A stretch of DNA of 64,000 bases from assembly GCA_022702705.1 (NCBI GenBank), contig CM040421.1:61606621-61670620 (forward strand), in the 5' to 3' direction. Position numbers and translations under genes: made by a program. The notes below the pieces were generated by a model. The model searched no databases and was not told where the DNA came from. It saw only the letters and a program-made list of their open reading frames with translations. The stretch's first letter is position 1. Each line of letters starts with the position of its first letter. Shown piece by piece: positions 1-13,100 of the stretch. Source of the DNA: Papilionanthe hookeriana x Papilionanthe teres (Eukaryota > Streptophyta > Magnoliopsida > Asparagales > Orchidaceae).

Positions 1-819
1 TCATCCAACCGGACGTTTTAATTTAGTTGTAATTGTAGTTTTGTGTTCTGTTTGTGATTAAATTTTGAGTTATTTTATATTTGGAAATGTTGTGGCGGTG
101 AATTTTATCTTGCAATGACTTTTAATTTAGTTTTGGTTTCAGTTTTAGGGACTATCCTAAAGGTGTGGGTTTTCATGCAACAGTTGTTTATCATGCAAGA
201 AAAGTAAGCGATGCGATTAAATAAATTGCAATAAGATAAATTGCAACAAAAGCGTACCTGGAGGGTCTTCCCATCATCCCAAGCTGCACTTAAAACAGAA
301 TTAGAATATTTAAGCAAGTTCCTAGGTAAAGCTAAGGGAAGGGTTATGGTTTTCTACCAAATTCCTAATCCTATAGCTAGTCATTTCCTATGACGTCTAG
401 GTTCTTGTGTTTTGGTTTGAGGACGATTTTCTTCATCAAAGAAAAATTAAGTTCAATTGTTCTTGTAAGTATCCTATCATATTGAGGAAGTGCTTAAGAA
501 GAATCTTAAACATCTTTTCAATATTACTAGAATTGTTTTAAGTCCAAATGAATTTAATTATACAAATGAATTAATCGTTCGAGAATTCAAGTTTTATTAT
601 CTTGCTCAGTGAACTAGGACATTTGAATATCCTATAAGTGAAGTAACATTTCATTTAATGTTCTGTTTAGGAGTTATGATAACCAAAGCTTTCGAGGGCA
701 AATTGGTGTTCAAATGGTTTGTGATTCAGTTTAATTTCAGTTATCGGATTTAAATTTTGAATAGTGTTCAAGTTGCTTTATATTTAATTTCTTTATGTCT
801 TAGGTGATGTTATTTAATT

Positions 820-1110
820 CAATTTAATTTAACTTTAATTTAATTTAATTTGGTTTAGTTTTAATTTTAATTTAATTTTAATTTTTTAATTTTAATTTTA
901 ATTTTAATTTTAATTTAAATTTTTAATTTAATTTTAATTTTATTTTAATTTTATTTTATTTTATTTTTTAATTTAATTTAATTTAATTTAATTTAATTTA
1001 AATATGTTTTAATTTAATTTAATTTAATTTAATTTAATATGTTTTAATTTAATTTAATTTAATTTAATTTAATTTAATTTTTAATTTTAATTTAATTGAA
1101 AATTTAAAAA
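820..1110. repeat. TTTAA-type microsatellite-like tract
   Basis: About 290 bp of near-continuous TTTAA and TTTTAA units. The same tract occurs at the homologous place in every complete copy of this LTR (6165-6445, 43600-43880, and reverse-complemented at 55270-55515), with copy-to-copy length change. Confidence 0.9.
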
Positions 1111-2875
1111 GAGTTTGATAATTTAACTTTTAATTTAATTTTAATGATTAAGTCCTTTAACATTTTAAAACTTAAATTTGAATTATCATTTTAATTAGGA
1201 ATTGAATATTATTGAGATGATTAATCTAGGGATTTTTAAATTAAAGAACAAATCTCTTCCTAATAATATCCCTATTTAATAATTCCAACTTTATTATTCA
1301 TCCAAATTTAATCAATTATTTAATTAAGGTTTATTTTAATTATCTTTAAATTGTTTAATAGGTTTCTACCCTTTAATTATTTAAATTTCAATCATCCAAA
1401 TCAGATTAGGATCAAATATTTTACTCTTTAATTTTATTAAGCCTAAAGTTTTAATTAAAGGTTAAAATTTTAATTACCATTTTGCCCCTTCAAGATTAAT
1501 AATTTCATAACTCACTAAATTGAGCTTAAATGAACTTGAAATTTTTATGTAACTTCACTCATATGTCAATAAAGACATGAGAGGAGAAAATGTGATTTTT
1601 CTGTATTTAATTTATTTATGTAATTATTTTGGTAGAAAATATAGATTCCAAGGAAAATTTAATAATATGACCAAGGGGAAGTTTCTGTCCTTAAGAAAAT
1701 TATGGGACATTCTTAATGACCAGAGGACCACTTGGACCAATTTTGGTGATTTTTTGAAATATATTATTTTTATTATAATTATTTTAAATTTTGGAGTATT
1801 AATTAATTTAAAAATAAAATAAAGGTTAAAAAATGAATTTTATATTTTTTAAAAATCTCTCGATATCAAGGAAATCAGAGAATAACTTTTTACAATTTTC
1901 TGATTTTTCTTTGATTTATTAGAATTATTTTAGTGAAAATGCTAAAAAATACATTTTTTAATTTTGAAATTACCTTAGGGCTTTAAAATTTAATATCTAA
2001 TTAAATAGACCTAAGAAAAATATGAGATTTGTTCCCAAGTGATTAAAATTCAAAATGTGACATTTTGGTGAATTTTATTATTTTTATGATTTTTTATTAT
2101 TTTTTAATTATTAAAATATTAAAATAATGCAAAAAATTAAATTTTTTAGAAAATTAAAATTTTAATTTTCTTAAATTCCTCTCGATATCGAGAGGCTCTA
2201 AAACCAATTTGGTGAATTTCGGAAATTCAAATTGACTAAATGACTTAATCATCCCATTTAGTAAGGCTAACCAAGTCCAATTGACTTCAAATTTTTATGG
2301 TGGGTTCCTCTGATCCTAAAGGTCAGTGGAGAATTGATTTCAAGTCAATTTGATGTATGGTTAGCTCTAATTAATTAAGGAGCTATTTTGGGTGTTTAAG
2401 CCAATTAGGGTTATTTTAAATAAACTAATTCAAAACCTATTTTTCCTAGGGTCCTCTGGTCATAAGAGACATCACCAAATTTTCCTAGAATTTATTTCAC
2501 AACATGCTAATTATTAGATTTAAAATACTCGAACAACGAACATGAATTTGAAAAATTAATAACTTCTCATAGGATGGCCTCCGACTTTGGAAAATTCGTG
2601 GAATGTTCCCAAATTCGGAGGCATCAAAAGCCCTATGGTCTCATGCCATGGTGAATTTCCTATATGCATGGAGAATTAAAACAATGCTGAGAGTAAATAA
2701 ATCATTAAAAATAAAATACTTGATGAAATTAAATGATTTATTTTCCACATTATTCTCCTCTGTTAACTGAGCAAGAGGGTATTTTTATTTTATTTTTCTG
2801 ATTTTTCTACACAAAGTTAAGGATTTTTGAAGTTTAGGGAACTAAATAAATCAGAAAATACCCTAATTTTCTATT

Positions 2876-3110
2876 TATCCACGCGGCGACGCGTCAACCT
2901 CGACAGCTCCGAAACGCAGCGTGGCGCTCTCTGATTCGACGCCGCCATCAGACTCAGCGTTCCAGGGGCCCGCTGTATCGTTCCTTCTCCTCATCCGGCG
3001 CGATCCTGGCCGTCCATCCGCGCGTGTATTAAATGAACGGCATCCGTTCATCGTCCCCAAGCGTCCTCACACGAGAGCCATCCGTCTTCCAGGCCTAAGA
3101 TCTCACTCGA
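2876..3110 (-). other. CpG-rich block in LTR unit a
   Basis: A sharp rise in GC and CpG inside a very AT-rich LTR, starting at the 'ccacgcggcgacgcg' stretch. It is conserved in all complete LTR copies. On the transcribed (minus) strand it lies downstream of the TATA-like site, so it would be in R or U5. Confidence 0.6.
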
Positions 3111-3675
3111 TACTTGACCAAATTGAACGTTCTTATGCTCTATGGATTCGTCTCGAGAAGAAGAACACATCCATACAGTTTATGTGGCATGAAATTGACT
3201 CAATAAAAATGGAGAATGTTCAGAAGCTCGGGAAGAAGAGTGAGGCCATACCTTTGCTCAGAGAAGTGTGGCTTCGATCTGAGGGTTGTGTCACCTTCGA
3301 TTGGATCCCAGCAAGCTCTAGATGAAGTCTCCTGGTCTGGTGAATTTCTTAGCTATGAAAGTGACCACAGCCGATCACAAAGCTTGGAGGCGGGAGCAGC
3401 TGGGTGGCCTGGAGATGGGGCTTTCAGTGGGAAACTTCTCCTCTTGGTCCAGGTGAAGGTGTAGGACCAATCAATTTGAGGATTGGCTCACTGTGGCAAA
3501 GTGTCCTGGTTTTGGGTGAAATTTCAGTTGAGAAATTGGATTCTGTCAGTGGGGATTAGGGCAAATTGACACTGGGGATCAACTGCTCTAAGTATGGAGT
3601 AGGGTTTGGAACAATTTTGGCAGAGTTTCGGCAAGGTTTGTGCAACTCTCTTCTCATGGCCGTGAGGGGGTCAGG

Positions 3676-3684
3676 TTTAAATAG
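3676..3684 (-). promoter_or_regulatory. LTR TATA-box candidate (unit a)
   Basis: Minus-strand CTATTTAAA. The motif and its context are identical or nearly so in all five copies (also 9062, 21414, 45775, 52647) while nearby bases vary. It puts about 2.4 kb of U3 between the LTR start and the promoter. Confidence 0.5.
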
Positions 3685-6164
3685 AGGTGGCTGGAGAGCC
3701 TCACAGGGATGGCCAAGGGTTGGGATCAGCTGCTCTGGGCATGGGAAGAACAGCCATGGTGGCCATTGGGCATGGGGCAGCTCAGCAAGGTGGAATTCCA
3801 AAGTTGGCTCACATGTGAGCTCTCGGGTGTGGTGTTTTCCGGCGACTCGGTGGTCGGCCGGCCGTGCACCGGTCACCATCTTGTTCGAGTGGGTCGTGGC
3901 CGGGGTTTAGTGTAGGCAATTGGCAAATGCCATGTGTAAAAGGCTTGGATTAGAATGGAATGGGAGAGGGCTCATTTTGGCTCAAATTGGTCAACCCATC
4001 CATTTGGGCTAGGTGCACCACCCAAGGCTTGGTTTAGGCCGAATAGAAAGTGATTTAGGTCGGCTTAATCAGTGGGGAATGGTCACCATCCAAGTACAAT
4101 TAAGCTTAAGCAAGGTTTAGTGGAATCATGGGAGTGGTTAATCACCTTTAGGAATTAAGGAAAGAGTCTCCTCCTTTTGCCCAAAATGGCATGGTGACAT
4201 GTAAAGAGGCTCTCATGGCTTCCATGTGGCTCATGCATGGCTTCATGGCTCATCTTTGGCTTGGGAAAAGTTAAGTCAATTTCATGGAAATGGATTTAAG
4301 AAAAATTTTGGTATTTTGATGGGAATTTGTATGGGGCTTAATTTGGAATGGCTTCATGATGAATTTTCAAACTTAGGGATTGATTTTAATTAAGGGTATG
4401 ATGAGAAGAATTTGTCATATGGGCTTTAGCATGAAATTTGGGCTTTTAGGAAGGTTTCATGTAAGTGGGCTTTTGGTTTAAAAATAGATTTATGGATGGG
4501 AATTTTGTAGAAGTTTGGACCAAATAATTGTTGGGTTTAGCTCATGGATGTGTCATGAGTGACTTGAAGCAAATTGGGAGTGATTTGGGTTGAATTTGGG
4601 CTTCTTTGGTGAATGGGCTAATATAGGTCAAATTGGGCTAGCTTGGGCCAATGTTGGGCTAGGGTTGAAATTGATGTAAAATAAATGTTGGGAAATGTTG
4701 ATGGGAGTGTTTCAAAGAGGTTTTGGCTTTGGTTGGGCTTTGATTTTGGGGTTTGGGCTTATTTGGGTTAGGTTTGGGTTTAGGTCAAAATTGGGCCTTT
4801 TTGATTTTGGGTTGAATTTGAGTGGGGTTTGGGTCTAAATTTTGGGCAAATCATGTTAGGGTTTTGTTTGTAGGGATGTTAAGGAAGGTTTAGAAAAGAT
4901 TTGTGGTTAATTGGAGTTGAATTGGGAAAACTACCTCGAAATCCTATGGCTTGGTTATTTAATTCTAGGAAAGTTTTGCTGAAGTAGACTCAGGTTTCGC
5001 TGATGACGATGGTCGTGCTGCCCACCATGCTCCGAGCTCCTTGTTGTTGCAGAGGTTTACTTTTAGAAGTCATAAATCAGGAGATGAGAAAAGTGTTTTG
5101 GTTTAGAGAAAATCTTAACTTTTAAGTGTTTTTTTATGTTTTATTTAAAATAAATCTTAAAGTTGATTTTAACAACACCGGTTAAGATCCCACGGTTCCA
5201 TCCTTCCGGCATCGTTATTTTTATCGGATTCACTTAGTCTAGATGAATTTGCTAAACTCAACTAAATGAGTTCCACACTTTCATTTAGATCGTGGGAAAT
5301 CCCGTTAGCAACACGTAGGTTACATCAACCGAGGTATTCCCGATCATCCAACAGGACGTTTTAATTTAGTTGTAATTGTAGTTTTGTGTTCTGTTTGTGA
5401 TTAAATTTTGAGTTGTTTTATATTTTGAAATGTTGTGGCGGTGAATTTTATCTTGCAATGACTTTTAATTTAGTTTTGATTTCAGTTTTAGGGACTATCC
5501 TAAAGGTGTGGGTTTTCATGCAACAGTTGTTTATCATGCAAGAAAAGTAAGTGCGATGCGATTAAATAAATTGCAATAAGATAAATTGCAATAAAAGCGT
5601 ACCTGGAGGGTCTTCCCGTCATCCCAAGCTGCACTTAAAACACAATTAGAATATTTAAGCAAGTTCCTATGTAAAGCTAAAGGAAGGGTTATGGTTTTCT
5701 ACCAAATTCCTAATCCTATAGCTAGTCATTTCCTATGACGTCTAGGTTCTTGTGTTTTGGTTTGAGGACGATTTTCTTCATCAAAGAATAATTAAGTTCA
5801 ATTGTTCTTGTAAGTATCCTATCATATTGAGGAAGTGCTTAAGAAGAATCTTAAACATCTTTTCAATATTACTAGAATTGTTTTAAGTCAAAATGAATTT
5901 AATTATACAAATGAATTAATCGTTCGAGAATTCAAGTTTTATTATCTTGCTCAGTGAACTAGGACATTTGAATTTCCTATAAGTGAAGTAAAATTTCATT
6001 TAATGTTCTGTTTAGGAGTTATGATAACCAAGGTTTTCGAGGGCAAATTGGTGTTCAAATGGTTTGTGATTTAGTTTAATTTCAGTTATCGGATTTAAAT
6101 TTGAAATAGTGTTCAAGTTGCTTTATATTTAATTTCTTTATGTCTTAGGTGATGTTATTTAATT

Positions 6165-6445
6165 CAATTTAATTTAACTTTAATTTAATTTAATTTGGTT
6201 TAGTTTTAATTTTAATTTAATTTTAATTTTTTAATTTTAATTTTAATTTTAATTTTAATTTTAATTTTTAATTTAATTTTGATTTTATTTTAATTTGATT
6301 TGATTTTATTTTTTTAATTTAATTTAATTAAATTAAATTTAATTTAATTTAATTTAAATATTTTTTAATTTAATTTAATTTAATTTAATTTAATATGTTT
6401 TAATTTAATTTAATTTAATTTAATTTAATTTTTAATTTTAATTTA
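6165..6445. repeat. TTTAA-type microsatellite-like tract (unit b)
   Basis: Same tract as 820-1110 in the second duplicated unit, slightly different in repeat number. Confidence 0.9.
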
Positions 6446-8261
6446 ATTGAAAATTTAAAAAGAGTTTGATAATTTAACTTTTAATTTAATTTTAATGATT
6501 AAGTCCTTTAACATTTTAAAACTTAAATTTGAATTATCATTTTAATTAGGAATTGAATATTATTGAGATGATTAATCTAGGGATTTTTAAATTAAAGAAC
6601 AAATCTCTTCCTAATAATATCCCTATTTAATAATTCCAACTTTATTATTCTTCCAAATTTAAACAATTATTTAATTAATGTTTATTTTAATTATCTTTAA
6701 ATTGTTTAATAGGTTTCTACCCTTTAATTATTTAAATTTCAATCATCCAAATCAGATTAGGATCAAATATTTTACTCTTTAATTTTATTAAGCCTAAAGT
6801 TTTAATTAAAGGTTAAAATTTTAATTACCATTTTGCCCCTTCAAGCTTAATAATTTCATAACTCACTAAATTGAGCTTAAATGAACTTGAAATTTTTATG
6901 TAACTTCACTCATATGTCAATAAAGACATGAGAGGAGAAAATATGATTTTTCTGTATTTAATTTATTTATGTAATTATTTTTGGTAGAAAATATAGATTC
7001 CAAGGAAAATTTAATAATATGACCAAGGGGAAGTTTTTGTCCTTAAGAAAATTATGAGACATTCCTAATGACCAGAGGACCACTTGGACCAATTTTGGTG
7101 ATTTTTTGAAATTTATTATTTTTATTATAATTATTTTAAATTTTGGAGTATTAATTAATTTAAAAATAAAATAAAGGTTAAAAATTGAATTTTATATTTT
7201 TTAAAAATCTCTCTGATATCAAGGAAATCAGAGAATAAATGTTTACAATTTTCTGATTTTTTTTTGATTTATTAGAATTATTTTAGTGAAAATGCTAAAA
7301 AAAATACATTTTTTAATTTTAAAATTACCTTAGGGCTTTAAAATTTAATATCTCATTAAATAGACCTAAGAAAAATATGGGATTTGTTCCCAAGTGATTA
7401 AAATTCAAAATGTGACATTTTGGTGAATTTTATTATTTTTATGATTTTTTATTATTTTTTAATTATTAAGATATTAAAATAATGCAAAAAAAATAAATTT
7501 TTTTAGAAAATTGAAATTTTAATTTTCTTAAATTCCCCTGATATCAAAGAGGCTCTAAAACCAATTTGGTGAATTTTTGAAAGGTATTTTGAAAGTTATA
7601 AATTTTTGAAATTTAAATTGACTAAATGGCTTAATCATCCCATTTAGTAGGGCTAACCAAGTCCAATTGACTTCAAATTTTTATGGTGGGTTCCTCTGAT
7701 CCTAAAGGTCAGCGGAGAATTGATTTCAAGTCAATTTGATGTATGGTTAGCTCTAATTAATTATTGAGCTATTTTGGGTGTTTAAGCCAATTAGGGTTAT
7801 TTTAAATAAACTAATTGAAAACCTATTTTTCCTAGGGTCCTCTGGTCATAAGAGGCATCACCAAATTTTCCTAGAATTTATTTCACTACATACTAATTAT
7901 TAGATTTAAAATACTCAAAACAACAACATGAATTTGAAAAATCAATAACTTCTCATAGGAATGGCCTCTGACTTTGGAAAATTCGGGAATGTTCCCAAAT
8001 TCGGAGGCTTCAAAAGCCCTATGGTCTCATGCCATGGTGAATTTCCTATATGCATGGAGAATTAAAACAATGCAGAGAGTAAATAAATCATTAAAAATAA
8101 AATACTTGATGAAATTAAATGATTTATTTTCCACATTATTCTCCTCTCGTTCACCGAGCAAGAGGGTATTTTTATTTTATTTTTCCGATTTTTCTACACA
8201 AAGTTATGGATTTTTGAAGTTTAGGGAACTAAATAAATCAGAAAATACCCTAATTTTCTAT

Positions 8262-8500
8262 TTATCCACGCGGCGCCGCGTCAACCTCGACAGCTCCGAA
8301 ACGCCGCGTGGCGCTCTCTGATTCGACGCCGCCATCCGACTCAGCGTTCCGGGGGCCCGCTGTATCGTTCCGTCTCCTCATCCGGCGCGATCCTGGCCGT
8401 CCGTCCACGCGTGTATTAAATGAACGACATCCGTTCATCGTCCCCAAGCGTCCTCACCCGAGAGCCGTCCGTCTTCCAGGCCTAAGATCTCACTCGATAC
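8262..8500 (-). other. CpG-rich block in LTR unit b
   Basis: Homologue of 2876-3110, with somewhat more CpG retained (for example gcggcgccgcg near 8270). Short open frames on both strands here are explained by the GC bias. Confidence 0.6.
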
Positions 8501-9061
8501 TTGACCAAATTGAACGTTCTTATGCTCTATGGATTCGTCTCGAGAAGACGAACACATCCATACGGTTTATGTGGCATGAAATTGACTCAATAAAAATGGA
8601 GAATGTTTAGAAGCTCGGGAAGAAGAGTGAGGCCATACCTTTGCTTAGAAAAGTGTGGCTTCGATCTGAGGGTTGTGTCACCTTCGATTGGATCCCAGCA
8701 AGCTCTAGATGAAGTCTCCTGGTCTGGTGAATTGCCTAGCTATGAAAGTGACCACAACCGATCACAAAGCTTGGAGGCTGGAGCAACTGGGTGGCCTGGA
8801 GATGGGGCTTTCAGTGGGGAACTTCTCCTCTTGGTCCAGTGAAGGTGTAGGACCAGTCGATTTGAGGATTGGCTCACCGTGGCAAAGTGTCCTCGGTTTT
8901 GGGTGAAATTTCGATTGAGAAATTGGATTCGTCGGTGGGGATTAGTGCAAATTGACACTGGGGATCAACTGCTCTAAGTATGGAGTAGGGTTTGGAAAAA
9001 TTTTGGCAGAGTTTCGGCAAGGTTTGTGCAACTCTCTTCTCATGGCCGTGAGGGGGTCGGG

Positions 9062-9070
9062 TTTAAATAG
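9062..9070 (-). promoter_or_regulatory. LTR TATA-box candidate (unit b)
   Basis: Same CTATTTAAA motif as unit a. Because of the duplication the 3' LTR now holds two promoter candidates about 5.4 kb apart. Confidence 0.5.
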
Positions 9071-11447
9071 AGGTGGCTGGAGAGCCTCGCGAGGATGGCC
9101 AAGGGTTGGGATCAGCTGCTCTGGGCATGGGAAGAACGGCCATGGTGGCCATTGGGCATGGGGCAGCTCAGCAAGGTGGAATTCCAAATTTAGCTCACAT
9201 GTGAGCTCTCGGGTGTGGTGTTTTCCGGCGACTCGGTGGCCGGCCGGCCGTGCACCGGTCACCATCTTGTTCGGGTGGGTCGTGGCTGGGGTTTAGTGTA
9301 GGCAATTGGCAAATGCCATGTGTAAAAGGCTTGGATTAGAATGGAATGGGAGAGGGCTCATTTTGGCTCAAATTGGTCAACCCATCCATTTGGGCTAGGT
9401 GCACCACCCAAGGCTTGGTTTAGGCTGAATAGAAAGTGATTTAGGTCGGCTTAATCGGTGGGGAATGGTCACCATCCAAGTACAATTAAGCTTAAGCAAG
9501 GTTTAGTGGAATCATGGGAGTGGTTAATCACCTTTAGGAATTAAGGGAAGAGTCTCCTCCTTTTGCCCAAAATGGCATGGTTACATGTAAAGAGGCTCTC
9601 ATGGCTTCCATGTGGCTCATGCATGGCTTCATGGCTCATCTTTGGCTTGGGAAAAGTTAAGTCAATTTCATGGAAATGGATTTAAGAAAAATTTTGGTAT
9701 TTTGATGGGAATTTGTATGGGGCTTAATTTGGAATGGCTTCATGATGAATTTTCAAACTTAGGGATTGATTTTAATTAAGGGTATGATGAGAAGAATTTG
9801 TCATATGGGCTTTAGCATGAAATTTGGGCTTTTAGGAAGGTTTCATGTAAGTGGGCTTTTGGTTTAAAAATAGATTTATGGATGGGAATTTTGTAGAAGT
9901 TTGGGCCAAATAATTGTTGGGTTTAGCTCATGGATGTGTCATGAGTGAGTTGAAGCAAATTGGGAGTGATTTGGGTTTGAATTGAGTTGAATTTGGGCTT
10001 CTTTGGTGAATGAGCCAATATAGGTCAAATTGGGCTAGCTTGGGCCAATGTTGGGCTAGGGTTGAAATTGATGTAAAATAAATGTTGGGAAATGTTGATG
10101 GGAGTGTTTCAAAGAGGTTTTGGCTTTGGTTGGGCTTTGATTTTGGGGTTTGGGCTTATTTGTGTTAGGTTTAGGTTTAGGTCAAAATTGGGCCTTTTTG
10201 ATTTTGGGTTGAATTTGAGTGGGGTTTGGCTCTAAATTTTGGGCAAATAATGTTAGGGTTTTGTTTGTAGGGATGTTAAGGAAGGTTTAGAAAAGATTTG
10301 GGGTTAATTGGAGTTGAATTGGGTGAGTTTGGGTTAGGTTTGGGTCATGGGTCCAATTTGGGCTTTAAGGCCAAAAGTGAAATTGGATCCAAATGTCAAT
10401 CAAATTGGACTTGGATTTGGTCTAGATATGTGTTGGGAATGTTGAATTGAAGTTTAGAATTGAATTGGACCAGAATTTGGGTCAATCGGGTAGGTTTGGT
10501 TTGACATTGGGTTCACTTAGGGTTAAAATGGGTCAAATTGGGGGTTTTGATAAAAGTGGAGTAAATTGACAAAATTGGCCCATGGTGTAGTTTAACAAAA
10601 TGAAATTAGAAATATTTTGGATTTTCTGGAATTTTCTGGGAATTTTCTAATTTTTTTGATTTTTGGGTCAAAAGGGGTATTTTGGGTATTTGGAGGGTAT
10701 TGGGAGGTATTTTTGGAATTTTTGGTATTTTTGGCTATGGATGATCAATTTGAGTAATGTGGAAATGTTTGGGATTGGTTTTGAGGAATTTTGGGTGATT
10801 TGGAAATTTTGGAGGATTTCGAGGGTTTTGGGTAAGTTAGAAGTGTGTAGGGTCCCGGGGGTCAAAAATTGAAAATTTGGAAAATTGAAAATTTGGAAAA
10901 TTGAAGATTTGGAAAATTGAAGATTGGGTAAATGTAAGTGGAATGAAATCATTTTGGTTGAGCCATGAAGCCATATCAAGCCCACATGAGCCATGAAGGG
11001 ACTCATTTGAATCATTCACTATGTTGTTCCTAACCCTCTTAGCTAAGGGCTTAGGGGTTAAGGACCATCCATGTGAATCACCTTCATGAGTCAGGAGGTC
11101 AAGTTGGGTATGGGTGTGGTTTTAGGAGGTGTGTGAAAGTGTAGTGTATAAGTGTAGTGTGTGTGTAAGTCGGCCCTCACCGCACTGAGGCCACCTGGAG
11201 CAGGTCCCCAAGGCCAAAGAGTCCCATAGGAACTCATCCTTTAAACTTCCACATTTGATTTCAACCCTCTAGGTGATTAGGGGTCTATAATCAAGTTTGC
11301 AGAGTTTGCAGGGAGTTAAGAAGTGGTTTGAGTTTCTAAGTGGTGGGTCCCAATTCTAATCCTCTAAGATAGTCAAAGGGAAAGCCTAAGGCTAGATCCT
11401 AAGTACTAAAGAGAGAAGGGAAGACCTCATCAAAAATGAGGTCAACA

Positions 11448-11464
11448 AATGGACCCCCAATAGG
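11448..11464 (-). other. Polypurine tract of Tat-1
   Basis: On the minus strand a TTGGGGGTCC-type purine run ends right at the LTR start TGTTGACC. This placement is standard for plus-strand priming next to a 3' LTR. It fixes the element's orientation as minus, in agreement with its coding frames. Confidence 0.7.
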
Positions 11465-11694
11465 TGTGGTGTGCTAACCAAGCACACCGCGCGCTTGGGA
11501 GTGTCAAGTATATCTCTGAGACTGGAGATTCTTGAACTCTCGCCGGGGAAAGGAAAAGGAGGTGAATCCCAAATCACCTGACCTGGGGGAATTTCAATTT
11601 AGATTTTATTTTGTTTTAGTTTAAGTATTGATGTGTGAGCTTAGATTTCAGTTTGAGTTTTAATTTAAATTGAAGTTTTGTCAAAATTAATTTG
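11465..11694 (-). other. Non-coding 3' UTR of Tat-1
   Basis: Sequence between PPT and tandem array, with an ACACACC-rich start and A/T-rich remainder. I see no gene or structured element here. Confidence 0.4.
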
Positions 11695-12695
11695 AAGGGA
11701 TTCGAACTTGAAATGAAAATTGGAATTTTGTGGTTTTAGATGTAACATCTTCAACCTCAAAAGAAAATTGAATTGATTGGATTGAATCATTACAATGAGG
11801 AGAGATCTCAGAGCAATGCGGTATTGGATGTAAAATCCTTAACCTAAAGAGTTTGATTTTGATGTATTTCATCGCAATAGGAAAGAATCCTAAAGCAATG
11901 CGGTTTCGGATGTAAAATCCTCGACCCCAGTGAATTTGATTTTGATGTATTTCATTGCGATATGGAAAAAAACCTAAGCGATACGGTCTCGGATATAAAA
12001 TCCTCAACTCCAAAAGTTTGAATTTTGATGTATTTCATTGCGATAGGGAAAGAATCCTAAAGCAATGCAATTTCGGATGTAAAATCCTCAACCCCAAGAA
12101 TTTGATTTTGATGTATTTCATTGCGATAGGGAAAGAATCCTAAAGCAATGCAGTCTCGGATGTAAAATCCTCGACCCCAAGAATTTGAATTTGATGTATT
12201 TCATTGCGATAGGGAAAGGATCCTAAAGCGATGCGGTTTCGGATGTAAAATCCTCGACCCGTGAATTTGATTTTGATGTATTTCTTTGCGATAGGGAAAA
12301 AAACCTAAAGCAATGCAGTCTCGGATATAAAATCCTCAACTCCAAAAGTTTGAATTTTGATGTATTTTGTTGCGATAGGGAAAGAATCCTAAAGCAATGC
12401 AGTTTCGGATGTAAAATCCTCAACCCCAAGAATTTGATTTTGATGTATTTCATTGCGATAGGGAAAGAATCCTAAAGCAATGCAGTCTCGGATGTAAAAT
12501 CCTCAACCCAAAAGTTTGAATTTGATGTATTTCATTGCGATAGGGAAAGAACCCTAAAGCAATGCAGTCTCGGATGTAAAATCCTCGACCCAAAAGTTTG
12601 AATTTGATGTATTTCATTGCTATAAGGAAAGGATCCTAAAGCAATGCAGTCTCGGATGTAGAATCCTCAACCCAAAAGTTTGAATTTGATGTAGG
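11695..12695 (-). repeat. 83-bp tandem array in the Tat-1 3' UTR, about 12 units
   Basis: The anchor gatgtatttc (or a close variant) recurs at 11861, 11944, 12027, 12110, 12193, 12275, 12359, 12442, 12524, 12606 and 12688, a spacing of 82-84 bp. Units share 'tcctaaagcaatgc' and 'ggatgtaaaatcctc'. The units left of 11861 are more diverged. Tandem repeats between integrase and the 3' LTR are known in Tat/Ogre elements and can seed satellite DNA. Confidence 0.92.
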
Positions 12696-12963
12696 GTAAT
12701 TGATTTTGCAAAGATTTGCAGTGTTGATTTGAAAAGTGTGGAATTTTGGTGTTTCGAGAATTTCATGAAAGTTGTAAAAGACTTTCATGAAGGAAATAGA
12801 TTAGGAGGGAATATGTAGATGTTACATACCCCGTGCAAAAGAGTTGATCGGAAGTCACTAGTTTGGATTGGATATAATCCCTCGCCATCAGATTCGATCC
12901 GTGTCAATGGAATCAACCGCTTCCATCCCAGACAAGGGAGAGAATAGAACAGATTGGATTTCA

Positions 12964-13100
12964 GATTTGGAAGGTTGAGTTTGAACTCGATTGAGATTTG
13001 ATTTGAAATTTGGAAAGATTGAATTTGAATTTGATTGAGATTTGATTTGAGATTTGGAAAGATTGAATTTGAAATTGATTGAGATTTGATTTAAAATTTG
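12964..13100 (-). repeat. 44-bp tandem repeat, about 3 units
   Basis: Units starting gattgagatttgattt at 12989, 13033 and 13077, plus a partial unit before them. This second, unrelated short array lies in the same 3' UTR. Confidence 0.8.

Larger units (their letters stand above)
1..4921 (-). repeat. Duplicated LTR unit a
   Basis: Matches 5344-10318 almost base for base with small indels; the offset grows from 5343 to about 5398. It ends at 4921, where the sequence switches to DNA found about 4.7 kb away in the single-copy LTR (homologue near 42327). Unit a lacks a stretch of roughly 36 bp that unit b has near 7578. Confidence 0.85.
4922..10318 (-). repeat. Duplicated LTR unit b
   Basis: Bases 4922-5343 match 42327-42741 of the solo LTR, and 5344 onward repeats unit a. 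Unit b continues without a break into the LTR terminus (10319-11447), so it is the copy in native context at that side. The high similarity of a and b implies a recent duplication. Confidence 0.83.
1..11447 (-). mobile_element. 3' LTR of Tat-1, partial, with internal tandem duplication
   Basis: This is alignable by eye to the solo LTRs at 41470-48163 (same orientation) and 50260-57652 (reverse). On the minus strand it begins at 11447 with TGTTGACCTC, directly after a purine-rich tract. Read on the plus strand it passes a G/T-rich part, a TATA-like site, a GC-rich block, an AT-rich part with TTTAA repeats, then at 4921/4922 jumps back and repeats the same order. The terminal sequence ending TATGCCGACA is not in the window. 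No coding frame in it looks real. Confidence 0.85.

Noticed and set aside
2875..3325. Overlapping open frames on both strands in the LTR CpG-rich block (also 8262-8610 and 53247-53438)
   Set aside because: They follow high GC content, are not kept as frames among copies, and match no protein family.
3556..3915. Mirrored open frames of about 110 residues around the LTR TATA-like site (also 8942-9296, 45303-46127, 52302-52735)
   Set aside because: Repetition of the same LTR segment; frames differ in length among copies and run across the promoter-like site.
10663..11019. Open frames coding Trp/Phe/Gly-rich or Ile/Pro/Lys-rich peptides (also 23013-23222, 47450-47891, 50705-51164)
   Set aside because: Low-complexity translation of the skewed U3 region.
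11955..12453. Frames across the 83-bp array
   Set aside because: Periodic peptides caused by the tandem repeat, on both strands.
11695..12695. CRISPR-like regular spacing
   Set aside because: Units are contiguous 83-bp tandem repeats without unique spacers, in a plant retrotransposon.
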